Source: Mesorhizobium temperatum (GTDB taxonomy: Bacteria; Pseudomonadota; Alphaproteobacteria; Rhizobiales; Rhizobiaceae). From it: 64,000 nucleotides of DNA. The position numbers were made by a program, and so were the translations under genes. The stretch lies in contig NZ_NPKJ01000066.1 of NCBI RefSeq assembly GCF_002284575.1, positions 255,587-319,586 of the forward strand, read 5' to 3'. This document shows, in pieces, positions 26,138 through 35,146 of the stretch. Within the stretch, counting starts at the first letter, position 1. Each line of letters opens with the position of its first letter. The notes under the pieces are model-generated. The model did not search any database and was not told the origin of the DNA. It was given only the letters and a program-made list of their open reading frames with translations.

Positions 26138-28081
26138 ATGATGAGAACGCTCGGACTTTTGCACTTTGTTTCGGTCGCCGCTCTTGGAGCTGCCAGCATG
26201 ATAGGTGCTCTGCCAGCAGCAGCGCAGGATTCCGGCACCCTGGACAAGGAAGCGGCAGAGAAGGTCTTTCCCGCCAAAAAGCCCTATTCGCCGGCGGCCG
26301 GCCGAAATTTCCCGACGCGGCCGCTGTTCGGGGACACTCACCTCCACACCTCATTCTCCATGGATGCCGGCGCCTTCGGTGCGCGTCTCAGCCCTCGCGA
26401 CGCCTATCGTTTCGGCAGGGGTGAGGAGGTTACGGCATCCTCCGGGCAACTGGCGAAGCTGTCGCGGCCACTCGATTTTCTGGTCGTCGCCGACCATTCG
26501 GACAATATGGGCTTTTTCCCGGATCTGCTTGCGGGAAAGCCCGGACTTCTCGCCGATCCGCTCGGCCGGAAATGGTACGACATGATCCAGTCGGGCAAAG
26601 GCGCGGAAGCTGCGATCGACATCATCGTCTCCTTTGGCGCCGGCAAGTTCAAGGGACCGATCCTCTATTCCCCCGACTCCGCCCCCTATCGCTCGGCATG
26701 GCAGGAGACCATCGACGCAGCGGAGGAAGCAAACGAGCCGGGACGCTTTACGGCGATCATCGGTTACGAGTGGACGTCCAACACGGGCGGCAACAATCTG
26801 CATCGCAACGTCCTGTTCCGCGACAATGGAGACCGCGCCGGACAAGTCGTCCCATATACGGTTCTTCCTCCTGGTAGCGACAATCCGCGCGACCTGTGGA
26901 AATGGATGTCGGCCTATGAGGAAAAAACCGGCGGCGACGTGCTGGCGATCGCGCACAACGGCAATCTCTCGAACGGCATCATGTTCCCGATCGTGGAACC
27001 GGGCGTTAACAAGCCCATCGACCGGGAATATGCCGAGACCCGCGCCAGATGGGAGCGGCTTTACGAAGCCACTCAAATCAAGGGCGATGGAGAGGCGCAT
27101 CCTTTCCTGTCGCCGAACGACGAGTTCGCGAATTTCGAGACGTGGGACAAAGGCAATCTCGACCTGACGGTCGTCAAGACGCCCGACATGCTGGAGTTCG
27201 AATATGCGCGCTCGGCGCTGAAGAATGGGCTCAAGCTGGAGAAGGAACTCGGCATCAATCCATACAAGTTCGGCATGATCGGCTCGACCGATGCGCACAC
27301 CGGGCTGGCTGCCGTCGAGGAGGACAATTTCTTCGGTAAGACATCGAGCAGCGAGCCCAGCGCCGAGCGGGCTACGCACCCGTTCGTCAAGACCGAGAAG
27401 GCTACCATCATGGGCTGGGAGCAGACATCGTCCGGCTATGCCGCGGTGTGGGCGACCGAGAATACGCGTCATGCCATTTTCGACGCGATGGAACGCCGAG
27501 AGACCTATGCCACAACGGGTCCGCGCATGGCAGTCCGCTTCTTTGCCGGTTTCGATTTCGTCGCCGCGGATGCCAATTCGCGGAGTCCGGCAGTCGTCGG
27601 TTACTCGAAAGGCGTGCCGATGGGTGGCGATCTCACAGTCGCGCCGGAAGGCAAGGCGCCGACCTTCCTGGTTGCAGCGCTGAAGGATCCGATCGGCGCA
27701 AACCTCGACCGCTACCAAATCGTCAAGGGGTGGCTCGATGCCGCCGGCGAAGTGCAGGAAAAGGTCTATGACGTTGCGTGGTCGGGCGACCGCAAGCCGG
27801 GCGCTGACGGCAAGGTGCCTTCGGTCGGAAGCACTGTCGATGTCGCCAATGCCACCTGGACCAACACGATAGGGGCGCCGGAACTGATCGCCGTCTGGGT
27901 CGATCCCGAGTTCGATCCGGCCCAGCGGGCGTTCTATTACGGCCGCGTGCTGGAAATTCCGACGCCGCGCTGGACGGCCTACGACGCCAAATATTTCGGC
28001 GTAAAAATGCCGCCGGAAGCGACGATGGAGATGCAGGAGCGCGCGTACACCTCGCCGATCTGGTACAATCCGGCGAGCTGA
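26138..28081 (+). CDS. DUF3604 domain secreted protein (PHP-like)
   Basis: 647 residues from ATG 26138, which has the strong ribosome site GGAGGAGGA; an in-frame start at 26078 lacks one. A signal peptide ends near PAAAQ. The DUF3604 body starts with LFGDTHLHTSFSMDAG (HxH metal motif), then LVVADHSDNMGFFPD, GYEWTSNTGGNNLHRNV, AIAHNGNLSNGIMF and GSTDAHTG, all PHP-type His/Asp sites. It is probably a periplasmic metal-dependent hydrolase of unknown substrate. It ends the plus-strand run begun by the alpha/beta hydrolase. Confidence 0.85.
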   Translation: MMRTLGLLHFVSVAALGAASMIGALPAAAQDSGTLDKEAAEKVFPAKKPYSPAAGRNFPTRPLFGDTHLHTSFSMDAGAFGARLSPRDAYRFGRGEEVTASSGQLAKLSRPLDFLVVADHSDNMGFFPDLLAGKPGLLADPLGRKWYDMIQSGKGAEAAIDIIVSFGAGKFKGPILYSPDSAPYRSAWQETIDAAEEANEPGRFTAIIGYEWTSNTGGNNLHRNVLFRDNGDRAGQVVPYTVLPPGSDNPRDLWKWMSAYEEKTGGDVLAIAHNGNLSNGIMFPIVEPGVNKPIDREYAETRARWERLYEATQIKGDGEAHPFLSPNDEFANFETWDKGNLDLTVVKTPDMLEFEYARSALKNGLKLEKELGINPYKFGMIGSTDAHTGLAAVEEDNFFGKTSSSEPSAERATHPFVKTEKATIMGWEQTSSGYAAVWATENTRHAIFDAMERRETYATTGPRMAVRFFAGFDFVAADANSRSPAVVGYSKGVPMGGDLTVAPEGKAPTFLVAALKDPIGANLDRYQIVKGWLDAAGEVQEKVYDVAWSGDRKPGADGKVPSVGSTVDVANATWTNTIGAPELIAVWVDPEFDPAQRAFYYGRVLEIPTPRWTAYDAKYFGVKMPPEATMEMQERAYTSPIWYNPAS

Positions 28082-28223
28082 TCGAGTCGCATCGTGCAGG
28101 CAGCCAGCAGCCGGGCTCGCTTCGTCGAATCCCCGGGCCGCGCCGGTTATCTAGCAGTGCGCCTGGATTTCGATGCGGGGAGCGAGCAATAATGAGTTTC
28201 GTTGACAACACGAGGAGGGGAAA

Positions 28224-29012
28224 TTGAAATTGAAGGTGCTCGCGGCTGCTGGTTGCAGCCTTGCTATTTCGATCAGCGTGGCTGCTGCTGCCGATGTGAT
28301 CTATCCCGGGGCCGAGACAGTCGAATATCAGGCCCCATCGGGCTGGACATTCTCGGTCGCCGGCTATGGTTGGCTGGCTGGGCTTGAGGGCACAGTAGGG
28401 ACGGGCGGCAGGACAGCCCATGTCGACGCCAGCGTCGGCGACATACTTTCGAACTTCGATATAGCGGTCATGGGACTGGCCGAGGCGCGATACGAGCGGT
28501 TCGGCATCTTCACTGACTTCAACTATGTGCGACTGTCGGCCTCCTCGGATACCCCATTCGGCATTCTGGCCAGCAGTGCGGACGTCACGAGCCAAAGCCT
28601 GATGTGGACGACTGCGGCAGAGTATCGGCTTGTCGATGCGCCTGAGGTGAGTCTCGACGTGTTAGCAGGCTTCCGGCTCTACTCGCTCAAAAACGAGATC
28701 GATTTCAATGGCCCCGGCCTGCTCGCCGGCGTCTCCTTGTCGGACCAGCAAACCTGGGCAGATCCCATCGTAGGTCTGAAGGCCCGCTACTCTTTCACCC
28801 CGCAATTCTACCTTACAGGTTGGGGATTCGTGGGGGGTGGCGTTTCCGCCGACGTGACCTGGGACGTCATGGCCGGCGCTGGCTATCAATTCACCGACTC
28901 GTTCTCTGCGGTGCTCGGTTATCGCGCCTCGGGCGTCGACTACGAGAATGACGGCTTTGTCTACGACACCGTGCAGCAGGGTCCGATAGTCGGTGCAGTG
29001 TTTCGCTTTTGA
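28224..29012 (+). CDS. Outer-membrane beta-barrel protein
   Basis: 262 residues from a TTG start at 28224 with GAGGAGGGGA just upstream. A signal peptide ends near AAAAD. The rest alternates short strands typical of an eight- or ten-stranded barrel (FSVAGYGWLAGLEGTVG, FGIFTDFNYVRLSAS, GLKARYSFTPQFYLTGWGF) and closes with VGAVFRF, a terminal Phe as barrels prefer. Function unknown. An inverted repeat lies 5 bases after the stop. Confidence 0.75.
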   Translation: MKLKVLAAAGCSLAISISVAAAADVIYPGAETVEYQAPSGWTFSVAGYGWLAGLEGTVGTGGRTAHVDASVGDILSNFDIAVMGLAEARYERFGIFTDFNYVRLSASSDTPFGILASSADVTSQSLMWTTAAEYRLVDAPEVSLDVLAGFRLYSLKNEIDFNGPGLLAGVSLSDQQTWADPIVGLKARYSFTPQFYLTGWGFVGGGVSADVTWDVMAGAGYQFTDSFSAVLGYRASGVDYENDGFVYDTVQQGPIVGAVFRF

Positions 29013-29016
29013 CGCA

Positions 29017-29037
29017 TCGAGGGAGAGCGCTCCTTCG
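29017..29037 (+). terminator. Inverted repeat after the barrel gene, possible terminator
   Basis: The sequence forms an imperfect palindrome around GAGCGCTC with arms TCGAGGGA and TCCTTCGA, directly downstream of the stop at 29012. There is no strong T-run after it, so a classical intrinsic terminator is not certain. Confidence 0.35.
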
Positions 29038-29177
29038 ATTGAGTGCTGGATGTCAGGACCTGGCGCTACGTGAGGGAAATCGGCAACACAAAGTTCGCAG
29101 TTTCGCTCAGCTCGGGAGCCAGCCTTCATCGGCCGGCGCGTTTCTTGCGTGAGGCGGACTTCGCTCTGCCGGCGGGA

Positions 29178-29556
29178 TCATTTCGGCGGATAGGGCCGCG
29201 AGGGCGGCGTCGCCAGCGTGAGCAAGTTGCCGTCAGGATCACGCACCTGCGCCAGCGTCGAGTAGTCGCCCTCAATATCGTCCTCAAGCACGATCCCTAG
29301 GCCCTGCAGCCTACGGCGCTCGGAAGCGACATCGTCGATGATAAGGAACATCACGCCCCTGCCGGCGATCTCGCTGTCGGTTGAAAGCGCTACCCCGCCT
29401 GGTCGAAGAGCTCCTACTGCACCAGCGTGTCCATCGGCCGGTAATCCGGTCCACAACCGAGCAGCTTCGTATACCAGCCTTCGGCCGCCACAAGGGCCAT
29501 GGCTCACAGCGTCCGAAAGGGTCACAAGCTACGAGTTTCGAGAGACCGCTCGGCAA
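29178..29556 (-). pseudogene. Frameshifted VOC (glyoxalase-like) protein gene
   Basis: The C-terminal part in one frame reads GRGVMFLIIDDVASERRRL, then TLAQVRDPDGNLLTLATP, the typical end of a VOC-family protein with the DPDGN turn and metal-side strand. Upstream, the family front half is scattered over two frames with no intact start. The total (about 120 codons) is right for a VOC protein, so this looks like a whole gene ruined by indels. Confidence 0.55.
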
Positions 29557-30465
29557 GCGTGAGGAACAAAGGGAATAGCAACTGTACGACAGTGAAAATC
29601 GCCGCCGAAACTACGCTATTGCCGCCGTTTGCCCCTACTCCCACTCAATCATCAATTAAGCCCATAACCTATTTGTTTTAATTGATCAAATTTTATCACC
29701 TAGCCAAGGAGTACCGCCAAGAATACCGTCAGATTCTTACGCTGTTGAAAAGACTGAAACAATGTGGTCGCCGCCGCGGTATGCACACTTTTGACTGCAT
29801 TATTTACGAGCTGCCATTCGGCGAGGTCGAAGCTGGAGTTCTCAGACCATAAGGCAAGGACGGGCTTTGCTCATGCTCGACAGCCCTAGGTCGAGTAGAC
29901 GAGCGGCTGTATGGAAGATCACAAGTGGTCACTCGATTCACCCCACACTTAACGGCCCCCAGCTGGCGGTCACAACAATCCCACTCGACACCCCACGCGC
30001 ATGCTGGATCACAATGTTCGACGCGTCGATCTAAATTCATAGATGGCTTACGAGTTTCCCTGCCGCCGGCTCTATCGCCATGCGACGGGTGGTAGAGAGC
30101 GGACGGGCGGTAGAAAGCGTAGCCTAGTTGTCCTGCGACGGCGTTGTTGGGGGCAAGACATGCGCCCTTCCCTGCCCCACAATGCTGCGTCGATTTCGCG
30201 CCTCCGCACATTTTGACGAACCTGCTGAACGCCGGAGCTATCGGCAATCGCCGCTCTGAAGCGGACATTCCGCAAACGTGAACTCTTTGTCGACATTCCG
30301 CCCCTGCTGTCACTGCCCAACACCTGTCGTCGGTTCAGCGAGGCTGAAGTCGGGACAAAACCCAATTTGAGGATGGCCTCGGATTGGTTCAGACCGGCCA
30401 TTTGTTATCGTCACGGCGCGATGGTCGGTGCTTCCGCGTTTTGTTGTTGTCCGAGTGTCGTCGCC
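29557..30465. other. Intergenic region without recognisable gene
   Basis: About 900 bases between the VOC relic and the end of the CBASS-like operon. Open frames at 29804-30313 and 30072-30401 (minus) are Arg-rich and show no domain. The stretch near 29640-29700 is locally AT-rich. It marks the composition change between the envelope region and the defence/mobile region. Confidence 0.45.
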
Positions 30466-31329
30466 TCATCCATATGCGGGGAAATAGTCAGCGAAAATCA
30501 ACCGCCATTCGTCGATCGCCAGCTTTGCATAACCCTGGTTCGCGTAGTTTTCCGCGGTAAGGGCCCTCCGATATGCCTGATCGAGAGCGGCGATCATCCT
30601 ATCGGCTTCGGATTTGGCGAGATATGAAGCGACATCGTCGCTGTAGCCGGCGGGATCTGCTATTTTCTTCCAGACCTTGTCCCTCATCTTGTCGAATACC
30701 CATCGAGCACCGCTCGGATAGTCGGTGATTGTGACGTCCTTCAGAACATGGCGCACTAGAACCTCCAGATGAAAGGAGCGGAAGAGAACTCCCTTCCTGC
30801 GGTTCCAGCACTTCAGCATCTTGATCAGTGGCACCAGTGAGCCGTTGTGAGCCTTGTTGGACGCAGACCACAAGTCGACGTGCTTCTTCGGATCCGTCGA
30901 AATCCATCTCTTCAAATTCGCGTCGGGAATGAGAAACCCACCACCAGTTCGATAAAATCCCGGAACGACATCAACCTTGAAATCCGTGAAGGTGATGGTC
31001 ACCGCTTGGCCGTCGGGCTTTATTTTTGGTGTCGTAGGATACCTCTTCCTGAGTGTCTTCATCACAAATGACAGCAGTGCATGCTGGTTTTGGTCCGCGT
31101 AGTATTTCGGATCGAGCACGATGAAGATGTCGATGTCTGCCGTCGTGAGGGGTGCGATCATCGTGTTCCGGCGATAGGATCCGGTCAGAAAGGATTCGAG
31201 GATTTCGAAGTCTTCGGCGACCGCGTCCCGCACGTTCTGCTGACGGGTGGCTGTGGTGCTCTCCTGAAGAGTTGTGATTTCAAGGTTGGTCCTGAATTGG
31301 CGAAAGGCCTCAGATATGGTTGTGACCAT
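30466..31329 (-). CDS. Second CD-NTase (CBASS-type nucleotidyltransferase), short form
   Basis: 287 residues from the ATG at 31329, which has GAGGCG upstream and sits 8 bases after the effector stop; a start at 31371 would overlap that gene. The pol-beta NTase core is clear: GS motif in LTGSYRRNTMI (50-51), Asp pair in TADIDIFIVL (65, 67) and third Asp in FKVDVVPGF (120). The helical second lobe follows (LIKMLKCWNRRK). No AGS-C sensor is present. It should make a cyclic or linear oligonucleotide signal. It lies third in an operon that already has another CD-NTase, which is unusual. A non-signalling NTase role is the alternative. Confidence 0.78.
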   Translation of the reverse strand: MVTTISEAFRQFRTNLEITTLQESTTATRQQNVRDAVAEDFEILESFLTGSYRRNTMIAPLTTADIDIFIVLDPKYYADQNQHALLSFVMKTLRKRYPTTPKIKPDGQAVTITFTDFKVDVVPGFYRTGGGFLIPDANLKRWISTDPKKHVDLWSASNKAHNGSLVPLIKMLKCWNRRKGVLFRSFHLEVLVRHVLKDVTITDYPSGARWVFDKMRDKVWKKIADPAGYSDDVASYLAKSEADRMIAALDQAYRRALTAENYANQGYAKLAIDEWRLIFADYFPAYG

Positions 31330-31337
31330 CGTTCGCC

Positions 31338-32108
31338 TCAGATCCCGAGACGACCGCGAATCTGCTCCCATTCCCTCGTCAGGCGCGCGTTGTGCTTGTG
31401 AAACAGCCTAGATGAGAGAAGGATCGCGGCCGTGGACTTGGTCGTCTCATAGAACGAGAACAAATCTATCGCCTGCGATTGAGCTGCAGGTCGCGAGAAG
31501 GCCTGCTTACCCGTGAACAGCCGGTTTAGATTATCGAAAACCTGCTCGCTGCGGATACGGAGCCATTCCATCCGGAGCCACCGCGCGATGATATCCTCGC
31601 TGAAGACAGCCTGCGCCGCGACAGCAAGAACTTCGAGGTTCGTGGAGCGATTCAATACGGCGACGAGGTAGATGACGAGGTAGCCGACGGTCTTCGTTCG
31701 CTGTCCGACGAGCATCATCCGAACGATCTCGCGCGTGAAGAACGCGCTTTCCATGACCGACGCCGCGAGGCGCTTCAACGGGTTTGTCTGGTCGTTATTG
31801 TAGTAGCCGACTGTCTCTTCATGCGTCAGCGCCACGCTGTAACTGTTCGACAGCAATTCCTGCCGGCGTTTGTCCTCGGCGCGAGGAAAAAGATAGAGCT
31901 TCTGGATCTGCCCCTGAAAAAAGAACAGCAGCACGCAAACGATGAAGACGATCTGCAGGATGTCGTAGGCAAGCGGATAGGTCGCCTTGTCGACGAAGAG
32001 TGCCGCGATCGAGAGGATCGAGACCACCCAGAACAGTCCGGCTCCGACAGCTTCGGCCTGCTCGAGCGGCTTGTAGTAGTTGTCACCTACCGTATCTACC
32101 TTGGGCAT
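31338..32108 (-). CDS. S-4TM-like putative pore-forming CBASS effector
   Basis: 256 residues with good ribosome site. It starts DNYYKPLEQAEA, then two adjacent membrane helices (about 22-42 and 48-66), a cytoplasmic stretch with AEDKRRQELLSNSYSVAL, two more weaker hydrophobic segments (about 140-155 and 162-178), and a helical C-terminal part. This arrangement fits the S-4TM/SLATT-like effectors linked to SMODS nucleotide cyclases, thought to open membrane pores when the signal binds. It lies between two CD-NTase genes on the same strand, 20 bases after the first. The class is inferred from topology, motif and context; a SLATT assignment is possible. Confidence 0.65.
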   Translation of the reverse strand: MPKVDTVGDNYYKPLEQAEAVGAGLFWVVSILSIAALFVDKATYPLAYDILQIVFIVCVLLFFFQGQIQKLYLFPRAEDKRRQELLSNSYSVALTHEETVGYYNNDQTNPLKRLAASVMESAFFTREIVRMMLVGQRTKTVGYLVIYLVAVLNRSTNLEVLAVAAQAVFSEDIIARWLRMEWLRIRSEQVFDNLNRLFTGKQAFSRPAAQSQAIDLFSFYETTKSTAAILLSSRLFHKHNARLTREWEQIRGRLGI

Positions 32109-32128
32109 AAATAGCTCCCTCTCTCAAG

Positions 32129-33568
32129 CTACTTGATCAAAACGTAGAACGGCTCGCTGAAACCAACGAGCCGATCATCGCTTTCACGAATGATGAATGC
32201 TTCCGCCATGTGAACGCCGCGGTATTCGAGCGCTTCCCACCGACGGTCACCGTCGGTAGGCTTCTCGAAGCCGCCCCGCCCTTTCTTGAGGGCCATCGCC
32301 ACCGCCCCGGTATTGGTGATGCGCCATCGCACGTAGCAATCAGCCGGCACGGTCTGGAACTTGTTGACACGGACGTTGAGCCAGAGACCGCCCCGCGGGG
32401 GCAACGCCTCGCCTGAATTGATCGGATATCCCTTGCCGGAAAACTGGGACGCGCGATATTCGGCGAAGACCTGGACATTGCGGGAAACGTGTTCGGCGGG
32501 CTGCCAACGCGGGGTTTGGAGGTGGGCTGGCGTCCGGAACCACGACGGGAGGATGCTGATACCAAAGTCGATTACGTTGTCGACCAGGCTATCAAGATGG
32601 GCTGCCCCTTCCATAAGAAGCGCACTCGCCTGATGCATCGCAGAAGCCTCTGCCTTCTTTACGTTCTCTCCCTTTGCAAACTCGTCGCCGAAGACCTTGC
32701 GCCATTTCTCGATGCTGTCGGACCGGGTCTCGGCATCGATCGCTTCATCGATCCATTTCCGGTATCTGTTCACGAAATTTCGAAAGTTCGCGTACTGGAT
32801 GTCGTTCCACAGATCGGCAAAGTCCTCGGTGGGGAGCGAAGGGTTGCTGACCACCGGCTTGTCCGGCCGTGCTTGCAGCCAGTCGTCGAGCCTACCCATG
32901 ATTGTCTGCAACGCGCTTGGCGTGTCCGCGAAGGCGTCCGAATCCTTATCGAACCACTCGATCCGGTGACCGATGAGCGTCGTTAGAAGAACTGACTGGC
33001 AACTGAAACGCTTCTTGATGTCCCGGATATACTTGATGAGCCGGGTCGCCTTGCGAAAAGAGTTGTTCCCCGAGTACCCGTTCTTCTCGCGCATCCACCG
33101 CGTGTATTCGATGGGCTGCGATTCGTCGAACTTATCGTTGCGCTTGTCGCAGACCTCGAGCGTTCCCTGGTAATCGCGGTCCATCACCAGCGGAGCGACA
33201 TCGATCTTACAATCGTCGGCATAGGTGATCGTGACGCAGTAATCGTAGACGACTGTGTTGTCGGAATATCGTCCGCTTTCAAGGAAGACGCGCCCAAGGT
33301 CCTTCACGTATTGAGCGGCACTCCAGCCATCTACCGGCCGAACCTTGACGAGCAGATCGGCATCGAATTCTCCGCCGTCCACCGGGCGAATGATGGTGTC
33401 GTGCGCCCAGGAACCCTGCTCGATGAAAGTGGAGATTGTCGGTTCCCAGTCGGATGCTCGAAGGAAGCTCTTAATCGTCTCCGCTCGGCCCTCAAGCAGT
33501 GTAATACGGGTTTGATTGAGATTGACGGTATCGGATAGAAAGTCCTTGAAGTCACTTACAAGTTTCAT
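32129..33568 (-). CDS. CD-NTase with C-terminal AGS-C-type sensor domain (CBASS cyclase)
   Basis: 479 residues. The SMODS NTase domain (about 1-330) has GS in QGSWAHDTIIRP (52-53), Asp pair in GEFDADLLVKV (69, 71) and third Asp in CKIDVAPLV (123), so the catalytic triad is complete. The C-terminal domain (about 375-479) has CYVRWRITNTGAVA, RWEALEYRGVHMAEAFIIR and FSEPFYVLIK, which is the AGS-C pattern (adenylyl/guanylyl-cyclase and SMODS C-terminal sensor). It should make an oligonucleotide second messenger on phage infection. It leads the operon with the S-4TM-like effector and a second NTase. A stem-loop covers its ribosome site. Confidence 0.85.
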   Translation of the reverse strand: MKLVSDFKDFLSDTVNLNQTRITLLEGRAETIKSFLRASDWEPTISTFIEQGSWAHDTIIRPVDGGEFDADLLVKVRPVDGWSAAQYVKDLGRVFLESGRYSDNTVVYDYCVTITYADDCKIDVAPLVMDRDYQGTLEVCDKRNDKFDESQPIEYTRWMREKNGYSGNNSFRKATRLIKYIRDIKKRFSCQSVLLTTLIGHRIEWFDKDSDAFADTPSALQTIMGRLDDWLQARPDKPVVSNPSLPTEDFADLWNDIQYANFRNFVNRYRKWIDEAIDAETRSDSIEKWRKVFGDEFAKGENVKKAEASAMHQASALLMEGAAHLDSLVDNVIDFGISILPSWFRTPAHLQTPRWQPAEHVSRNVQVFAEYRASQFSGKGYPINSGEALPPRGGLWLNVRVNKFQTVPADCYVRWRITNTGAVAMALKKGRGGFEKPTDGDRRWEALEYRGVHMAEAFIIRESDDRLVGFSEPFYVLIK

Positions 33569-33569
33569 A

Positions 33570-33607
33570 CTGCCCCCCGCTAAACGAATTATTTCATCCC
33601 GGGGCAG
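33570..33607 (-). promoter_or_regulatory. Stem-loop over the ribosome binding site of the CD-NTase gene
   Basis: In the transcript CUGCCCC (33607-33601) can pair with GGGGCAG (33576-33570), a 7-base-pair stem. The second arm is the G-rich ribosome site, ending one base before the AUG at 33568. The loop holds a two-codon frame AUG-AAA-UAA. This could hide the ribosome site or be an operator at the DNA level. Confidence 0.4.
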
Positions 33608-33649
33608 ATTTCAATCGACGGCGAGAACGGAGGGCTTGTTGTCCACTTA

Positions 33650-34059
33650 CATCTGATGGTTGCCCTAAAAGAGGAGAGGCGGGAAGCCACCGTACCCACG
33701 CAGGATCTTGTTGAGTATCTCCTCGCGGTCGATGGCAAGCTTTAGCGCCATCGTCAGATCGTCAAATGGCGCGGTGTCGCAGAATGACCTTCAGGTGGGT
33801 AAGCGCCTGATCATATCCACGACCTTGATATAACCGTCGAGGACGTCGGCGGATCGAGACTGTCGGCTGCCCCAGCACTACTAAGGCCGCCCCTGATGAC
33901 ACAGCCGCGGACCGGCCCCTGCGCGCGCGCAGCGCTGGCGAGGATCTAATTTGCGAACGTCGCTGAAACGCCGAGCGCCGTCGCACGTCCGAGAAATTCA
34001 CGTCGGCTCAGCCGACCCGCAGCTAAACGGCGGCTGAGATAGTCGAGTTCCTGCGACAT
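33650..34059 (-). pseudogene. Dead peptide ABC transporter substrate-binding protein gene
   Basis: The minus strand from ATG 34059 reads MSQELDYLSRRLAAG, RLSRREFLGRATALG and ATFAN, then a stop, the start of a Tat-exported family-5 solute-binding protein. Further on, in other frames, come DSLDPPT, IYQGRGYD and MALKLAIDREEILNKILRGYGG, all standard for dipeptide-binding proteins. Of an expected 500 or so residues about 130 codons remain, with stops, frame changes and a large internal deletion. Confidence 0.65.
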
Positions 34060-34222
34060 TGAGATGCTCCTCACTCGGATGGGTGTCCCTGTGGCCTATA
34101 TCGAAGCCATATTTCAATAATATCAGCTCATTGAAGCGCTTTACGGAAAAAAACCTGCTATTAGCGCAGGAAATCGGCGTTCTCTCCTTTCCTCGTGCAC
34201 AGTACCGTTTAATCTCGGTTTA

Positions 34223-34274
34223 TGGTCAAATCGGCGTGGGGCCCACGAGTGTGGTCAAACCGGCGTGAGGCCCC
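34223..34274 (+). repeat. Two-copy direct repeat, possible IS end
   Basis: TGGTCAAATCGGCGTGGGG at 34223 is followed 29 bases later by TGGTCAAACCGGCGTGAGG at 34252. Two spaced copies of about 22 bases near dead genes resemble the multiple terminal repeats of some transposons, but no transposase is adjacent. The rest of 34060-34585 shows nothing I recognise. Confidence 0.4.
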
Positions 34275-34585
34275 TCAGGGTGCGAGCCGCAGAATATCGC
34301 GGCGAACCTGTCAGTTCCCCTCGGAGATGCCGCAGAGCAAAGGAAAGGGCCGAACGAAGCTCTTACCTCTTGGCCAACGTCTCAGTGCTCGATTGGTCTT
34401 GTGAACTCCGAGGCCACAACCGCAACGCAACTGTGAGGCCGATGGAAAGTCTCGGTCTCCCGATCGCAATGACGTCAAGGCCCGCGTGACCACCTACACA
34501 TCGCAGCACACGCCAGTACCCGGCATGATCGTCACGGCTTTCCGGTGCCGTTGCGGCTCAACGCGCTGCGTACACGGCCGAATTC

Positions 34586-35062
34586 GTGCAGGGAGAGATC
34601 CTCGCAGAAGGCGCACTGGACGGGCTCAACGAGGAGGCGCGTCATCTTGTCTATCTAAACGCCGACACGGGACTCAGGCTCTCTGAAGCGGCAAACCTCG
34701 CCACGGAAACAATCCACCTCGATCGCGAAATCCCGCATGCGCAGGTGCATAGTCGGCTGCGCGCTTGAAGCGATGAAGCTCCATCCGAACGGCTTCCCGC
34801 CGTATCGTGACAAGGCAGCCTCGCTTTCGGCCCTCGTCAATAAGGTGCTCACCAACAAGAAACTGCTGCCGACATCGGAGCATACCCTCTATAGCCTGCG
34901 GCACATCTTCGAGGATCGGCTAACGGCAGTTGAGGCGCCGGAGCAAGTAATCGCCTCCTTGATGGGCCATAAATGGATCCGGCCGAAGTACGGCGCCGGA
35001 CCGTCCTGGCGCAGAAGCGCCAGTGGCTTCAAAGGATTGCGTCCACCCCGCCTGAACGGGGC
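34586..35062 (+). pseudogene. Dead tyrosine-type site-specific integrase
   Basis: The first piece reads GEILAEGALDGLNEEARHLVYL, then TGLRLSEAANL, the front of the catalytic domain with the first Arg. A deletion removes the middle. The next piece, in another frame, reads KLHPNGFPPYRDKAASLSAL, LYSLRHIFEDRLTAVEAPE and IASLMGHKW, with the RHxxxDR and GH boxes. A last frame change gives QKRQWLQRIAS. The N-terminal arm-binding part is absent. It is probably the former integrase of the element carrying the trb genes, now unable to excise it. Confidence 0.7.
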
Positions 35063-35146
35063 TGATGCCACGCTGTGTGGCTACAACTTTTTGATTTGTG
35101 CGGTTGCAAGTTTGATGCCTTGCAATTCATCGGTGCCGGACAGCTG

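Noticed and set aside
34223..34274. CRISPR-like repeat
   Set aside because: Only two copies with a spacing of 29 bases and no cas genes anywhere.
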